Program-made: the position numbers and the translations under genes
Shown: in pieces, positions 8,141-16,255 of the stretch
Numbering within the stretch: position 1 is the stretch's first letter
Layout of the letters: each line of letters starts with the position of its first letter
Assembly (NCBI RefSeq): GCF_012641435.1
Contig: NZ_JABAIJ010000005.1
Span: 248,001-312,000 of the forward strand
Source: Rhizobium sp. P38BS-XIX
GTDB lineage: Bacteria; Pseudomonadota; Alphaproteobacteria; Rhizobiales; Rhizobiaceae
Direction of reading: 5' to 3'
DNA length: 64,000 nt
Notes under the pieces: model-generated
The model's input: the letters and a program-made list of their open reading frames with translations, nothing else
Told to the model about the DNA's origin: nothing
Database searches by the model: none

Positions 8141-9415
8141 CTACTCCCGGTTCTGTTTGAGGTTCTTGTCCATGTCGCGCACCGCTTCGAAAAGAACGGC
8201 GGCGCCCATGGCGATGTCGTCATTCTCTGCCCACTCCTCGGCGCAGTGGCTGCGGCCTTCTTTGCAGGGCACGAAGATCATGGCGGCAGGTGCGACCTTG
8301 GCGATCCAGGCCGTGTCGTGGCCGGCGCCGGAAGCCATGCGGCGATGCTTGGCGCCGACAGTCTCGCAGGCGCGCTCGAGCGTTTCGAGCAGCACCGGCG
8401 CGCCGGGGGTCGGCATGTTGTCGGAGACGCGCACGGGCGTATTGATCGTGACGCCAAAATCGGCGGCAATGGTCTTCACCTCGCCGTCGATCCAGGCCAG
8501 GAAATCTTCCATGTCGCTGCGGATCTCGGCGCGGCCGTCGATCAGCAGCACGACCTTCGAGGGCACGACATTGGCGGCATTCGGCTCGATGCGGAATTCT
8601 CCGACGGTGGCTGCGAAATGGCCCGGCGTCTTTGCCTGTTCAGCCGCGCGTCGGCGAATGTCGAGGACCAGCTGCGAGGCTGCCACCAGCGCATCCGCGC
8701 GGCGGTCCATCGGCGTCGTGCCGGCATGGTCGGCGCGGCCTTCCACGGTGATTTCGATGCGGGTGATGCCGGCGATCGCGGTGACGATGCCGATATCCTT
8801 GTTCTCGGCTTCCAGCACAGGGCCCTGCTCGATATGCAGCTCGAGGAAGCCGGCGAGATCCGGCCGCTTCTGGGAAAGTAGCACAGAGGGATCGCCGCCG
8901 ACCTCGGCAATGCCCTGCGAAAGCGTGCGGTCGCCGCTCGTGCGGCTAAGCCATGCCTCGGGGATTTGCCCGGTCATGCCGCGGCTGCCGATGCAGGAGA
9001 CGCCAAAAATGCTGACTTCTTCGGCCAGAAAATCGACGATCTCGAGATCATGGTCGAGTTCGATGCCACGATCCTTCAAGGAGCGCGCGACTTCAAGCGC
9101 GGCGATCGTACCGGCGATGCCGTCGAAGCGGCCGCCATCGGGAACGGTGTCTGAATGAGATCCCAGAAGGATCGTGCCGAGGCCCGGCTTGGCGCCCTCG
9201 CGCCGGCCGATCAGATTGCCGGCGGCATCCATGCGTGTCGTGAGGCCAGCGGCTTTCATGCGCGCCTCGATATAGGCGCGCCCTTCCAGGAAGAGCGGAG
9301 AAAAGGCGCGGCGCGTCCAGGGATGATCCGGCTCGGTAATGCCGGCCAGCGCATCGATATCCTCTGCGATGCGGTCGGCGTTGACGGGCAGGTTGTGGCG
9401 CTTGGGGTCGGTCAT
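8141..9415 (-). CDS. M20 metallo-hydrolase, N-carbamoyl-L-amino-acid hydrolase type (probable N-carbamoyl-glutamate hydrolase)
   Basis: A 424-residue di-zinc amidohydrolase of the HyuC/allantoate amidohydrolase branch of peptidase family M20. Metal ligands are seen at GSHSDTVPDGGRFDG (His87, Asp98), the AEE pair at 132-133, HIEQGPVLE (His194) and a late His in GRSHCAEE. The dimerisation and substrate-binding lid holds GRADHAGTTPMDRR. The start overlaps the hydantoinase stop by four bases (ATGA), so the two are translationally coupled. Ring opening of hydantoin-5-propionate would give N-carbamoyl-glutamate, which this enzyme would cleave to glutamate, CO2 and ammonia. Ureidopropionase or allantoate-type substrates are alternatives. 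Confidence 0.85.
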   Translation of the reverse strand: MTDPKRHNLPVNADRIAEDIDALAGITEPDHPWTRRAFSPLFLEGRAYIEARMKAAGLTTRMDAAGNLIGRREGAKPGLGTILLGSHSDTVPDGGRFDGIAGTIAALEVARSLKDRGIELDHDLEIVDFLAEEVSIFGVSCIGSRGMTGQIPEAWLSRTSGDRTLSQGIAEVGGDPSVLLSQKRPDLAGFLELHIEQGPVLEAENKDIGIVTAIAGITRIEITVEGRADHAGTTPMDRRADALVAASQLVLDIRRRAAEQAKTPGHFAATVGEFRIEPNAANVVPSKVVLLIDGRAEIRSDMEDFLAWIDGEVKTIAADFGVTINTPVRVSDNMPTPGAPVLLETLERACETVGAKHRRMASGAGHDTAWIAKVAPAAMIFVPCKEGRSHCAEEWAENDDIAMGAAVLFEAVRDMDKNLKQNRE

Positions 9416-10797
9416 CGGGCTGCATCTCCGGCAAGAACTTGGCGAGGCAAGGGACGCACGAAGCTGCCGGAGCCGGGTTCGGCCAGCACCTTCTGTCCCT
9501 CGGTGATCTGCTTGCCTCTAAGGTAGGCGGCCGACACAGTCCAGGGGAGGCGGATGCCGTTATAGGGGCTCCAGCCGACGACGTTGTTGCCGCTCGCTGC
9601 TGCGTCATAAACCATTTCGCGTGGCTCCAGCACGACGATATCGGCGTCCTTGCCCGGCGTCAGCGCGCCCTTGATGTGGTCGAGGCGGAAATGCTTGGCA
9701 GGGTTTTCCGCCATCAGCTTCGCGGCCCAGGTGAGCGGCACGCCGCGTTCCAGAGCACCCTTGACGAAGAGCGGCACCATGACCTCCAGTCCCGGCACGC
9801 CGGAAGCGTTCGCCAGCATGTCCGGATTGGTTTTGCGATTTTCCGACCAGCTGACGTGGTCGGTCGAGACGAGCCAGACATTGCCTTCCGCCACCTTGCG
9901 CCACAAGGTTTCCACTTCGGCGCGCGGGCGGATCGGCGGATTAATTTTCGCCTTGCCGCCGAGACGCCGCACATCGTTTTCTTCGTCGAGCGTCAGGTAA
10001 TGGATGCAGCATTCGACCGTCGCTTCGAAGCCGTCGCGGCGATAGGCGCGGGCGATGTCATAGCCGCGGCCGAGCGAGCAATGCACGACATGGGCCGGGC
10101 AGCCGGTATCCGCACCCGTCTCGAAGATCGTGTGCATGGCGAGAAGCTCGGTGATCGGCGGGCGGGAAAGGCCGTGGGCGCGGTAGTCGGTGACGCCGCT
10201 CGCCTTCACCTGTTCCATATAGGTGCGAACCGCTTCGTCGTCTTCATTGTGGACGCCGGCGGTGAGACCCGTTGGCGCGATCGCGGCAAAGCAGGCGTCG
10301 AGTAGGGCGGGCGGAATGCGCGGGAAACGCTTTGGATCGGTGCCGAAGGTGGAGAATTTGAAGGCGGCGACGCCGGCCTCGACCATTTCGGCGATGCGTG
10401 CCGGGCCTTCTTCCGGGTCGATCGTGCCATAGAGGGCGAAATCGACGCGCGACTGCGGTGCGGCGTGGTCGACCTTCTTCTTCACCGATGCAGCCGAGCA
10501 GACGAGATTGCCTTCGTCGTAGGGCATGTCGACGATGGTGGTGACGCCGCCGGCGGCTGCCGAACGCGTCGACCAGATGAAATCCTCCTGATCCTTCTGG
10601 GACAGCGAGTGGGTTTGCGCGTCGATCGCGCCGGGCAGGATCAGCGCCTTGCCCAACAGATGCCGTTCGCGCGCAGCCGGGGGCACGCCGATGCCCACTT
10701 CGGCGATCTTGCCGTCTCGCACGGCAACATAGCCGGCTTCCACGATGCGTTCGGGCAAAACCACGGTGCCTTGCAGAACTAGATCGAAATCGGCCAT
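9412..10797 (-). CDS. cyclic amidohydrolase of the dihydropyrimidinase/hydantoinase/allantoinase family
   Basis: A 461-residue amidohydrolase with a TIM-barrel metal site. Visible landmarks are PGAIDAQTHSLSQ (the first His of the usual HxH is Gln61, His63 retained, as in some dihydroorotase-type members), the probable carbamylated Lys147 in AFKFSTFG, His183 in GVHNEDDE, His239 in HVVHCSLGRG and Asp313 in STDHVSW. Start ATG 10797 has GGAGAAAAG just upstream; a longer frame to 10920 enters the lyase gene and is rejected. It overlaps the M20 gene by ATGA. In context it would hydrolyse hydantoin-5-propionate to N-carbamoyl-glutamate. Dihydropyrimidine or allantoin hydrolysis is less likely because no companion genes for those pathways are present. 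Confidence 0.83.
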   Translation of the reverse strand: MADFDLVLQGTVVLPERIVEAGYVAVRDGKIAEVGIGVPPAARERHLLGKALILPGAIDAQTHSLSQKDQEDFIWSTRSAAAGGVTTIVDMPYDEGNLVCSAASVKKKVDHAAPQSRVDFALYGTIDPEEGPARIAEMVEAGVAAFKFSTFGTDPKRFPRIPPALLDACFAAIAPTGLTAGVHNEDDEAVRTYMEQVKASGVTDYRAHGLSRPPITELLAMHTIFETGADTGCPAHVVHCSLGRGYDIARAYRRDGFEATVECCIHYLTLDEENDVRRLGGKAKINPPIRPRAEVETLWRKVAEGNVWLVSTDHVSWSENRKTNPDMLANASGVPGLEVMVPLFVKGALERGVPLTWAAKLMAENPAKHFRLDHIKGALTPGKDADIVVLEPREMVYDAAASGNNVVGWSPYNGIRLPWTVSAAYLRGKQITEGQKVLAEPGSGSFVRPLPRQVLAGDAAR

Positions 10798-10840
10798 GTG
10801 CTTTTCTCCGCCGGTCGGTTGGTGCAGTCGGTTGGTTGGT

Positions 10841-12424
10841 TCAGATAGCGACGCTGTCGCGATAAAGCCGCTCCTCGACCCGCTCCAGCGAGCCGAGCGC
10901 GAAGAAGTCATCATAGGCAAGGATCGGCTTGTGAGCGATCATTTCCGAAATGAACGCCTCGGAAGCGAGTTCCTCTTCGATTGCTTCGACTTCGGCCGAA
11001 AGCGGACGATCGACCACGTAGAAATCGGCATGCTTGCGAACGACATCGTAAAGCATCTTCGCAACGCCTTCCGGCTTGTCGCCGAGAATATCCATGGCCT
11101 GTGCCGAAAGCAGGGCTTCGAGAGCGGCGAGGCGCTTCAGCGCGCGCATCTGCCGTTCGAAACGCTCGATGACCAGGGGCAGGAAGGCTGCCTCGTCTTC
11201 CATGCCACCCGCCACCACCAGCGACTGTGCCGAGACTGGGTTGGACATGGACAAAACGCGCGAGAAGATTTCGCCGGCGAGCTTGATGATCGGGCCGAAG
11301 CCGGTCGCGATCTTGCCTTCCGGAACGAGATTGACCGGCAAACCGCGACGCTGGCCGTTGCCGAGCAGGACGCAGCGATTGAAGGCGTTGCGCGCGGCAT
11401 GGGCCATGCAGATGACCGCCGCCTCGAGGAGAACGGTGACATCGAGCGGCAGAGACCCGCCTGACGTCATTACGCGACCGTCGACGATAACGGGGTTGTC
11501 GTCCGAACGGCCAGTCGCGGCAAGGATCTTGTGGCCGGCTGTGAGAAGATTTTCGATGACGGCGCCGAAGACCTGGGCGATCATGCGCAGGCTCAGCGGG
11601 TCCTGCACATGGGTCGCGACCGGCCAGGGCCACTCGTCCGACGCGTTGCAGAGCCAGGCGCCGATGAGGGCCTCGCGAGCGGTGCCGACATGGCGCACCG
11701 CAATCCATGGATCGCGCGAGGCGCCAAGCGCGCCGGCAGCCATCATGCCAGTCGCAAGCAGCACGCGGATCGCCGAGGCGGCGTTGCGGGTGGTTTCTGC
11801 GGCGGCGGCGAAGCTGACGGCATTGACGCTGAGCGACGCCAGGCTATCGCGCGGCGCCATTCTGACAGGGGCAATCCCGGCTGCATCGAAGGCATCGGCT
11901 GCCTGCATGCGGCGGCCGCGATAGACGGCTTCGCCGACGCCGGTCAGCACAGCGCCGATCTGGCCCATCAGGCCGATATCGGCGCAGCCGATCGAGCCCG
12001 TACGGCGGACGACGGGGATGACGTCGGCGCTGAGCAGCTGCAGATAGGCTTCGATCAGCTCGCGCGAGCAACCGACCTGGCCCGTGAGCGCGGTATTGAC
12101 CCGGATCGCCATGGCATTGCGCACGACCGACATGGAGAAGGGAGCACCTGTGCCGAAATGGTGGGCGCGCACGAGGCCGAGATTGAATGCATCGAGGTCT
12201 TCCGGAGACCACTCGACATCCTTCATGGCGCCGACACCTGTCGTCGAGCCGTAGACGGGCATGCCTGATTGAATCGTGCTTTCGAGAACGCTGCGCGCTA
12301 AGCGTACGCGCGCCATGCCGTTTTCCGATGCCGAAGGCAGGGCAACGCCCGCCCCGATCCGCACCAGGTCGCTGAATCCCAGGGGTTGCCCCGAGAGTTC
12401 GATGCCGGCTCTCTGACGCTCCAT
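10841..12424 (-). CDS. aromatic ammonia-lyase superfamily protein without MIO triad, probable ergothionase
   Basis: A 527-residue protein of the histidase/phenylalanine ammonia-lyase fold. The family Tyr loop is VYGSTTGVG (Tyr58), and QDPLSLRMIAQVFG (274-287) and SDDNP (307-311) match the histidase motifs. The MIO-forming Ala-Ser-Gly is absent: the segment reads GSIGCADIGLMGQIG, with Cys-Ala-Asp at 147-149. It therefore should not eliminate ammonia by the usual electrophilic mechanism. Ergothionase removes trimethylamine, a much better leaving group, from ergothioneine to give thiourocanate, and belongs to this superfamily. ATG 12424 is chosen because AGGAGA precedes it; the longer frame to 12553 has no support. 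It is the first gene of the operon. Confidence 0.75.
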   Translation of the reverse strand: MERQRAGIELSGQPLGFSDLVRIGAGVALPSASENGMARVRLARSVLESTIQSGMPVYGSTTGVGAMKDVEWSPEDLDAFNLGLVRAHHFGTGAPFSMSVVRNAMAIRVNTALTGQVGCSRELIEAYLQLLSADVIPVVRRTGSIGCADIGLMGQIGAVLTGVGEAVYRGRRMQAADAFDAAGIAPVRMAPRDSLASLSVNAVSFAAAAETTRNAASAIRVLLATGMMAAGALGASRDPWIAVRHVGTAREALIGAWLCNASDEWPWPVATHVQDPLSLRMIAQVFGAVIENLLTAGHKILAATGRSDDNPVIVDGRVMTSGGSLPLDVTVLLEAAVICMAHAARNAFNRCVLLGNGQRRGLPVNLVPEGKIATGFGPIIKLAGEIFSRVLSMSNPVSAQSLVVAGGMEDEAAFLPLVIERFERQMRALKRLAALEALLSAQAMDILGDKPEGVAKMLYDVVRKHADFYVVDRPLSAEVEAIEEELASEAFISEMIAHKPILAYDDFFALGSLERVEERLYRDSVAI

Positions 12425-12465
12425 GTCTTTTGTTCTCCTTTTTCGCAAGGCTATGCGAGCCCTAT

Positions 12466-12490
12466 CGCCAATGGGATATCCCAAATGGCG
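12466..12490. promoter_or_regulatory. 25-bp dyad, candidate operator of the catabolic operon
   Basis: A perfect 12-bp palindrome TGGGATATCCCA (12472-12483) is flanked by inverted CGCCA (12466-12470) and TGGCG (12486-12490). It sits 41 bp before the ATG of the lyase, where a repressor or activator controlling the operon would bind. No regulator gene is adjacent, so the binding protein is unknown. The symmetry is direct observation; the role is inference. Confidence 0.5.
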
Positions 12491-12638
12491 AACACCTTGA
12501 TCTATGCGGGGCAGCCTGATCTTGCGGCGAGCGCGTGCGGCGCGCAACTCCATGTTTGCGCGGGTCTATCGCTTTGGTAAGTCAAAAATACCTTTAGCCG
12601 GGCATTGCCTGCCGAAGTCCGCCGATAGGCGTTGCGGA

Positions 12639-14213
12639 TCAGCTCAGATGCCAGGCGATATAGAGAAGCGTCAGCGCGATCACCCATAGCGCCAAGCGGC
12701 CGGAGCGGCTGTGCTTGGCCTCGGCCTTGCCGATCGCTTCTGCAGTCTGCGGGTCGAAGCGCAGGCCGTTCTCGCTCATATGCAGCAATTCGTGATGGAA
12801 TTTCTCTGTCTTGGCGGCGATTTCCGGTGCCGCTTCGGCAAGCTTCACGGCCGCTTTCAAACCATCCTTGAGATCGGTCATGATCCGCTTCGGGCCGAGA
12901 TTCGTGCGAATCCAATCACCGACGACCGGTTCCGAAGCCTTCCACATGTTGAAGCGCGGATTGAGCATGCGCGATACGCCCTCGACCACGACCATGGTCT
13001 TCTGCAGCATCACCAGTTCCGGCCGCGTCTCCATGTCGAAGAGCTCGGTCACTTCGAACAGCAGGGTGAGAAGCTTGCCCATGGAGATGGTCTCGGCCGG
13101 CTGCCCATGGATCGGCTCGCCGATGGCGCGGATCGCCTGCGCAAAACTCTCCATATTATGATGAGACGGCACATAGCCCGCCTCGAAATGTACCTCGGCA
13201 ACGCGCAGGTAATCGCGGGTGATGAAGCCGTAGAGGATTTCTGCCAGGAAGCGGCGTTCCTTCCTTCCAAGACGCCCGACGATGCCCATGTCGACGGCGA
13301 CGATCATACCGGCGGGGTCGACAAAGAGGTTGCCGGGATGCATGTCGGCATGGAAGAAGCCGTCGCGCAGCGTATGGCGAAGGAAGGATTGGATCAGCGT
13401 ATCGGCGAGTGCGTTGAGATCGTGCCCGGCTGCCGTCAATGCCTCGACATCGGACATCTTGACGCCGTCGATCCACTCCATGGTGATAACGTCGCGGCCG
13501 GTGCGCTCCCAGTCGACCTTCGGAACCCGGAAGCCCGGATCCTTATCGGTGTTCTCCGCGATTTCGGAAAGGGCCGCGGCCTCAAGCCGCAGATCCATCT
13601 CGACCTTCGTGGTCTGCTCCAGCGTCTTTGTGACTTCCACCGGCCGAAGGCGCCGGCTGGAGGGCATGAAACGCTCCTGCAGCCGTGCGACGAGATACAT
13701 CGCCTTGATATCGTTGGTGAAGCGCTGGCGCACGCCCGGCCGGACGACCTTGACGGCGACACGCTTGCGTCCTTCCGCCGTTTCGACTTCGGCGGGATGG
13801 ACCTGTGCTATCGACGCGGCGGCAATGGGCTCGCCGAATTTGACATAGAGATCGTCGATCCGCCGGCCAAGCGATGCTTCGATCGCGGCGGTTGCCGTGC
13901 CGTGCGGGAAGAAGGCCATCCGGTCCTGGAGCTTCGACAGGTCGTTTGCCATGTCGACGCCGACGACGTCGGGCCGGGTCGCCAGAAACTGGCCGATCTT
14001 CACATAGGAGGGGCCGAGCCGTTCGACCGCCTGCGCCAGCCGATCGCTGCGGGCCTGGCTCTTAGCCTTCCTGCGCGCGAAGATGCTGACGAAGGATTTG
14101 GCGAGACTGACGGAGGGCGGCAGGCCTTCCGATGGCAGCGCCATGACGACGCCTTCCCGCACCAGCACCCAGCCGACCCGGATCAGGCCGAAATATGCGC
14201 CGAAAGCACTCAT
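12639..14213 (-). CDS. ubiB: UbiB, ubiquinone biosynthesis ABC1/ADCK-type atypical kinase
   Basis: A 524-residue protein of the ABC1/ADCK/UbiB family, needed for ubiquinone synthesis at the inner membrane. The family KxGQ motif is in SYVKIGQFLATRPDV, the Ala-rich loop in AAASIAQVHPAEV, the catalytic Lys in VAVKVVRPGV, and the kinase-like DGFFHADMHPGNLFVD and VDMGIVGRL follow. The C-terminus ends in a hydrophobic helix (LALWVIALTLLYIAW) that anchors it in the membrane. It lies downstream of ubiE on the same strand, the common order. The bases just before its ATG belong to a rhizobial repeat, and no strong ribosome-binding site is visible. Confidence 0.95.
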   Translation of the reverse strand: MSAFGAYFGLIRVGWVLVREGVVMALPSEGLPPSVSLAKSFVSIFARRKAKSQARSDRLAQAVERLGPSYVKIGQFLATRPDVVGVDMANDLSKLQDRMAFFPHGTATAAIEASLGRRIDDLYVKFGEPIAAASIAQVHPAEVETAEGRKRVAVKVVRPGVRQRFTNDIKAMYLVARLQERFMPSSRRLRPVEVTKTLEQTTKVEMDLRLEAAALSEIAENTDKDPGFRVPKVDWERTGRDVITMEWIDGVKMSDVEALTAAGHDLNALADTLIQSFLRHTLRDGFFHADMHPGNLFVDPAGMIVAVDMGIVGRLGRKERRFLAEILYGFITRDYLRVAEVHFEAGYVPSHHNMESFAQAIRAIGEPIHGQPAETISMGKLLTLLFEVTELFDMETRPELVMLQKTMVVVEGVSRMLNPRFNMWKASEPVVGDWIRTNLGPKRIMTDLKDGLKAAVKLAEAAPEIAAKTEKFHHELLHMSENGLRFDPQTAEAIGKAEAKHSRSGRLALWVIALTLLYIAWHLS

Positions 14214-14214
14214 G

Positions 14215-14260
14215 GAGCAATTCCAGGAAAAGTGCGTAGCGGCTTTCCGTCAAAACAAAA
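14215..14260. repeat. rhizobial intergenic repeat, shortened copy
   Basis: The sequence from GAGCAATTCCAGGAAAAGTG onward matches the element at 25282. It lacks about 12 bases that include the pairing arm GGAATTGC, so it cannot form the same hairpin. It fills the ubiE-ubiB gap and reaches to within one base of the ubiB start codon. Confidence 0.7.
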
Positions 14261-14326
14261 AGATAGCGCCTCAACGTCCCGACGAGCGGAAGCCATCGGC
14301 GGCATCACATGGCTCGACATCATGCT

Positions 14327-15103
14327 TCAGAGCTTCCAGCCGGAGTGCAGCGCGGCGATGCCGCCCGTGTAGTTGGTGAAAGTCACGCGCGAGAAGCCGG
14401 CCTCGCGGATCATCGCGGCGAAGTTCTGCTGGTTCGGGAATTTCCGGATCGATTCCACCAGATACTGATAGGGTTCGGCGTCGCCGGTGATCGCCTTGCC
14501 GAACTTCGGGATGGCGTTGAAGGACCAGGCGTCGTAGACCCGGTCGAGCAGCGGCAGGTCGACTTCGGAGAATTCGAGTACGAGCAGTCGTCCGCCGCGC
14601 TTCAGCACGCGATAGGCTTCCTTGAGCGCAACATCGATATGCGGCACGTTGCGGATGCCGAAGGCAATCGTATAGGCGTCGAAGGAGTTCGGCTCGAACG
14701 GAAGTTTCTCGGCATTGGCCTCGACGAAGGTGAGGTTGTCGGAGAGCTTCTTCTTTTCGGCGCGTTCGGCGCCGACGGCAAGCATCGACCCGTTGATGTC
14801 GAGCACGGTCGCATGCGCCAGTCGGTTCGATGCTTCCACGATACGGAAGGCAATGTCGCCGGTGCCGCCGGCCACGTCGAGCAGCTTGTAGGTCGGATCC
14901 TTGCGCGGGTTGAGCGCCGCAACCATCGCATCCTTCCAGGCGCGATGCATGCCCATGGACATCACGTCGTTCATCACGTCGTAGCGCTTGGCAACCTTGT
15001 GGAACACCTCGTTGACGAGGCCCTGCTTTTCGCCATCGGCCACTTCGCGGAAGCCATAGGACGTTTCCATGCCGCCATCGGCGGAGGTGCGGCTGTCTGC
15101 CAT
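14327..15103 (-). CDS. ubiE: UbiE, ubiquinone/menaquinone C-methyltransferase
   Basis: A 258-residue SAM-dependent C-methyltransferase that methylates the demethylated quinol ring in ubiquinone biosynthesis. Family signatures are YDVMNDVMSMGMHRAWKDAM, the SAM-binding LLDVAGGTGDIAFRI and the late motif RVLKRGGRLLVLEFSEV. The C-terminus FTNYTGGIAALHSGWKL is also typical. It begins a short ubiE-ubiB minus-strand operon and is divergent from mutM, with 245 bp between them. Confidence 0.96.
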   Translation of the reverse strand: MADSRTSADGGMETSYGFREVADGEKQGLVNEVFHKVAKRYDVMNDVMSMGMHRAWKDAMVAALNPRKDPTYKLLDVAGGTGDIAFRIVEASNRLAHATVLDINGSMLAVGAERAEKKKLSDNLTFVEANAEKLPFEPNSFDAYTIAFGIRNVPHIDVALKEAYRVLKRGGRLLVLEFSEVDLPLLDRVYDAWSFNAIPKFGKAITGDAEPYQYLVESIRKFPNQQNFAAMIREAGFSRVTFTNYTGGIAALHSGWKL

Positions 15104-15299
15104 CGGCTCAACTCCGTTACATTACAGTGCTGCGCGTCATCTATGGCGCGCCATGGCCGCTGTAACACTTTAAACTCGCTGCACAATTCTATCCCTCAAT
15201 CGATCCCGATCTCAGGAATTACGCAGTATTCGGCGGCGGACCATAGCGAAATCGCGTTTGCCACGCTATCTCATCAACTGATCACCAGCCGCAATGCCT

Positions 15300-15313
15300 T
15301 GGGCTATAGCCCA
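15300..15313. promoter_or_regulatory. 14-bp perfect palindrome upstream of mutM
   Basis: TGGGCTATAGCCCA is a perfect palindrome ending 35 bp before the mutM start codon, in the divergent ubiE-mutM spacer. It could be an operator or chance; no known binding protein is recognised. Confidence 0.3.
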
Positions 15314-15348
15314 GATCATAAGCGGTTGAAACATAAAGATGGATAGCC

Positions 15349-16239
15349 ATGCCGGAATTACCAGAGGTCGAAACAGTCAGGCGAGGGCTGGCGCCTTCCA
15401 TGGAAGGTGCTGTTCTGCAAGCGCTTGAGCTGCGCCGCAACGATCTGCGCTTTCCGTTCCCCGCCGATTTCGCCCGCTCGGTTGCGGGGCGCGGCATCGC
15501 GTCGCTGTCGCGCCGTGCCAAATATCTGCTGATCGATCTGGAGGACGGCAATACGATCGTCTCGCATCTCGGCATGTCCGGTTCGTTTCGCGTGGAGGAG
15601 CGAGCCGTGGCGGAGACACCGGGAAACTTTCATCACCCCCGCTCGAAAGACGAGAAGCACGATCACGTCGTCTTTCATCTGGCGGGCGGCAAAGGCGATG
15701 CGCGCGTCATCTATAATGACCCGCGCCGCTTCGGCTTCATGGATCTCGTCAGGCGCACCGACATGGCCAGCCATCCCTTCTTTCGAGACCTTGGCCCCGA
15801 GCCCACGGGCAATGAACTTGATGCCGATTATCTGGCAAAGCGTTTCGCGGGCAAGGCGCAGCCGCTGAAGAGCGCGCTGCTCGACCAGAAGAACATTGCC
15901 GGTCTTGGCAATATATATGTGTGTGAAGCGCTCTGGCGCTCGCACCTGTCGCCGTTGCGCGCCGCCGGCACACTGGTGACGGATGACGGTAAGCCCGGGG
16001 ACGGCCTGTTGACGCTGGTCGACGCGATCCGCGCTGTCATTGCCGATGCGATTGCAGCGGGCGGCTCGTCGCTGCGCGATCATATTCAGACGGATGGCTC
16101 GCTGGGTTACTTCCAGCATTCCTTTTCCGTCTACGATCGTGAAGGGCAGCCTTGCAGCACGCCGGGTTGCAGCGGTACGGTCAGTCGCATCGTCCAGGCG
16201 GGGCGCTCGTCTTTCTATTGCGCGACTTGCCAAGATTGA
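15349..16239 (+). CDS. mutM: formamidopyrimidine-DNA glycosylase
   Basis: A 296-residue bifunctional DNA repair enzyme that removes 8-oxoguanine and nicks the abasic site. The N-terminus PELPEVETVRRGL supplies the catalytic Pro and Glu, and the Lys in SRRAKYLLIDL is conserved. ILDQKNIAGLGN-type sequence appears as LLDQKNIAGLGNIYVCEALW. The C-terminal zinc finger is C-x4-C (CSTPGCSG) and CATCQD. It is followed 16 bases later by an enoyl-CoA hydratase gene, a conserved order in Rhizobiales. Confidence 0.97.
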   Translation: MPELPEVETVRRGLAPSMEGAVLQALELRRNDLRFPFPADFARSVAGRGIASLSRRAKYLLIDLEDGNTIVSHLGMSGSFRVEERAVAETPGNFHHPRSKDEKHDHVVFHLAGGKGDARVIYNDPRRFGFMDLVRRTDMASHPFFRDLGPEPTGNELDADYLAKRFAGKAQPLKSALLDQKNIAGLGNIYVCEALWRSHLSPLRAAGTLVTDDGKPGDGLLTLVDAIRAVIADAIAAGGSSLRDHIQTDGSLGYFQHSFSVYDREGQPCSTPGCSGTVSRIVQAGRSSFYCATCQD

Positions 16240-16255
16240 TCGAAGGGAGAGAGAA

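Noticed and set aside
4985..12424. Canonical histidine utilisation (hut) operon
   Set aside because: hutI and hutG are missing, the lyase lacks the MIO triad, and the urocanase homologue lacks the active-site Cys. DUF917 and hydantoin-type enzymes fit another pathway.
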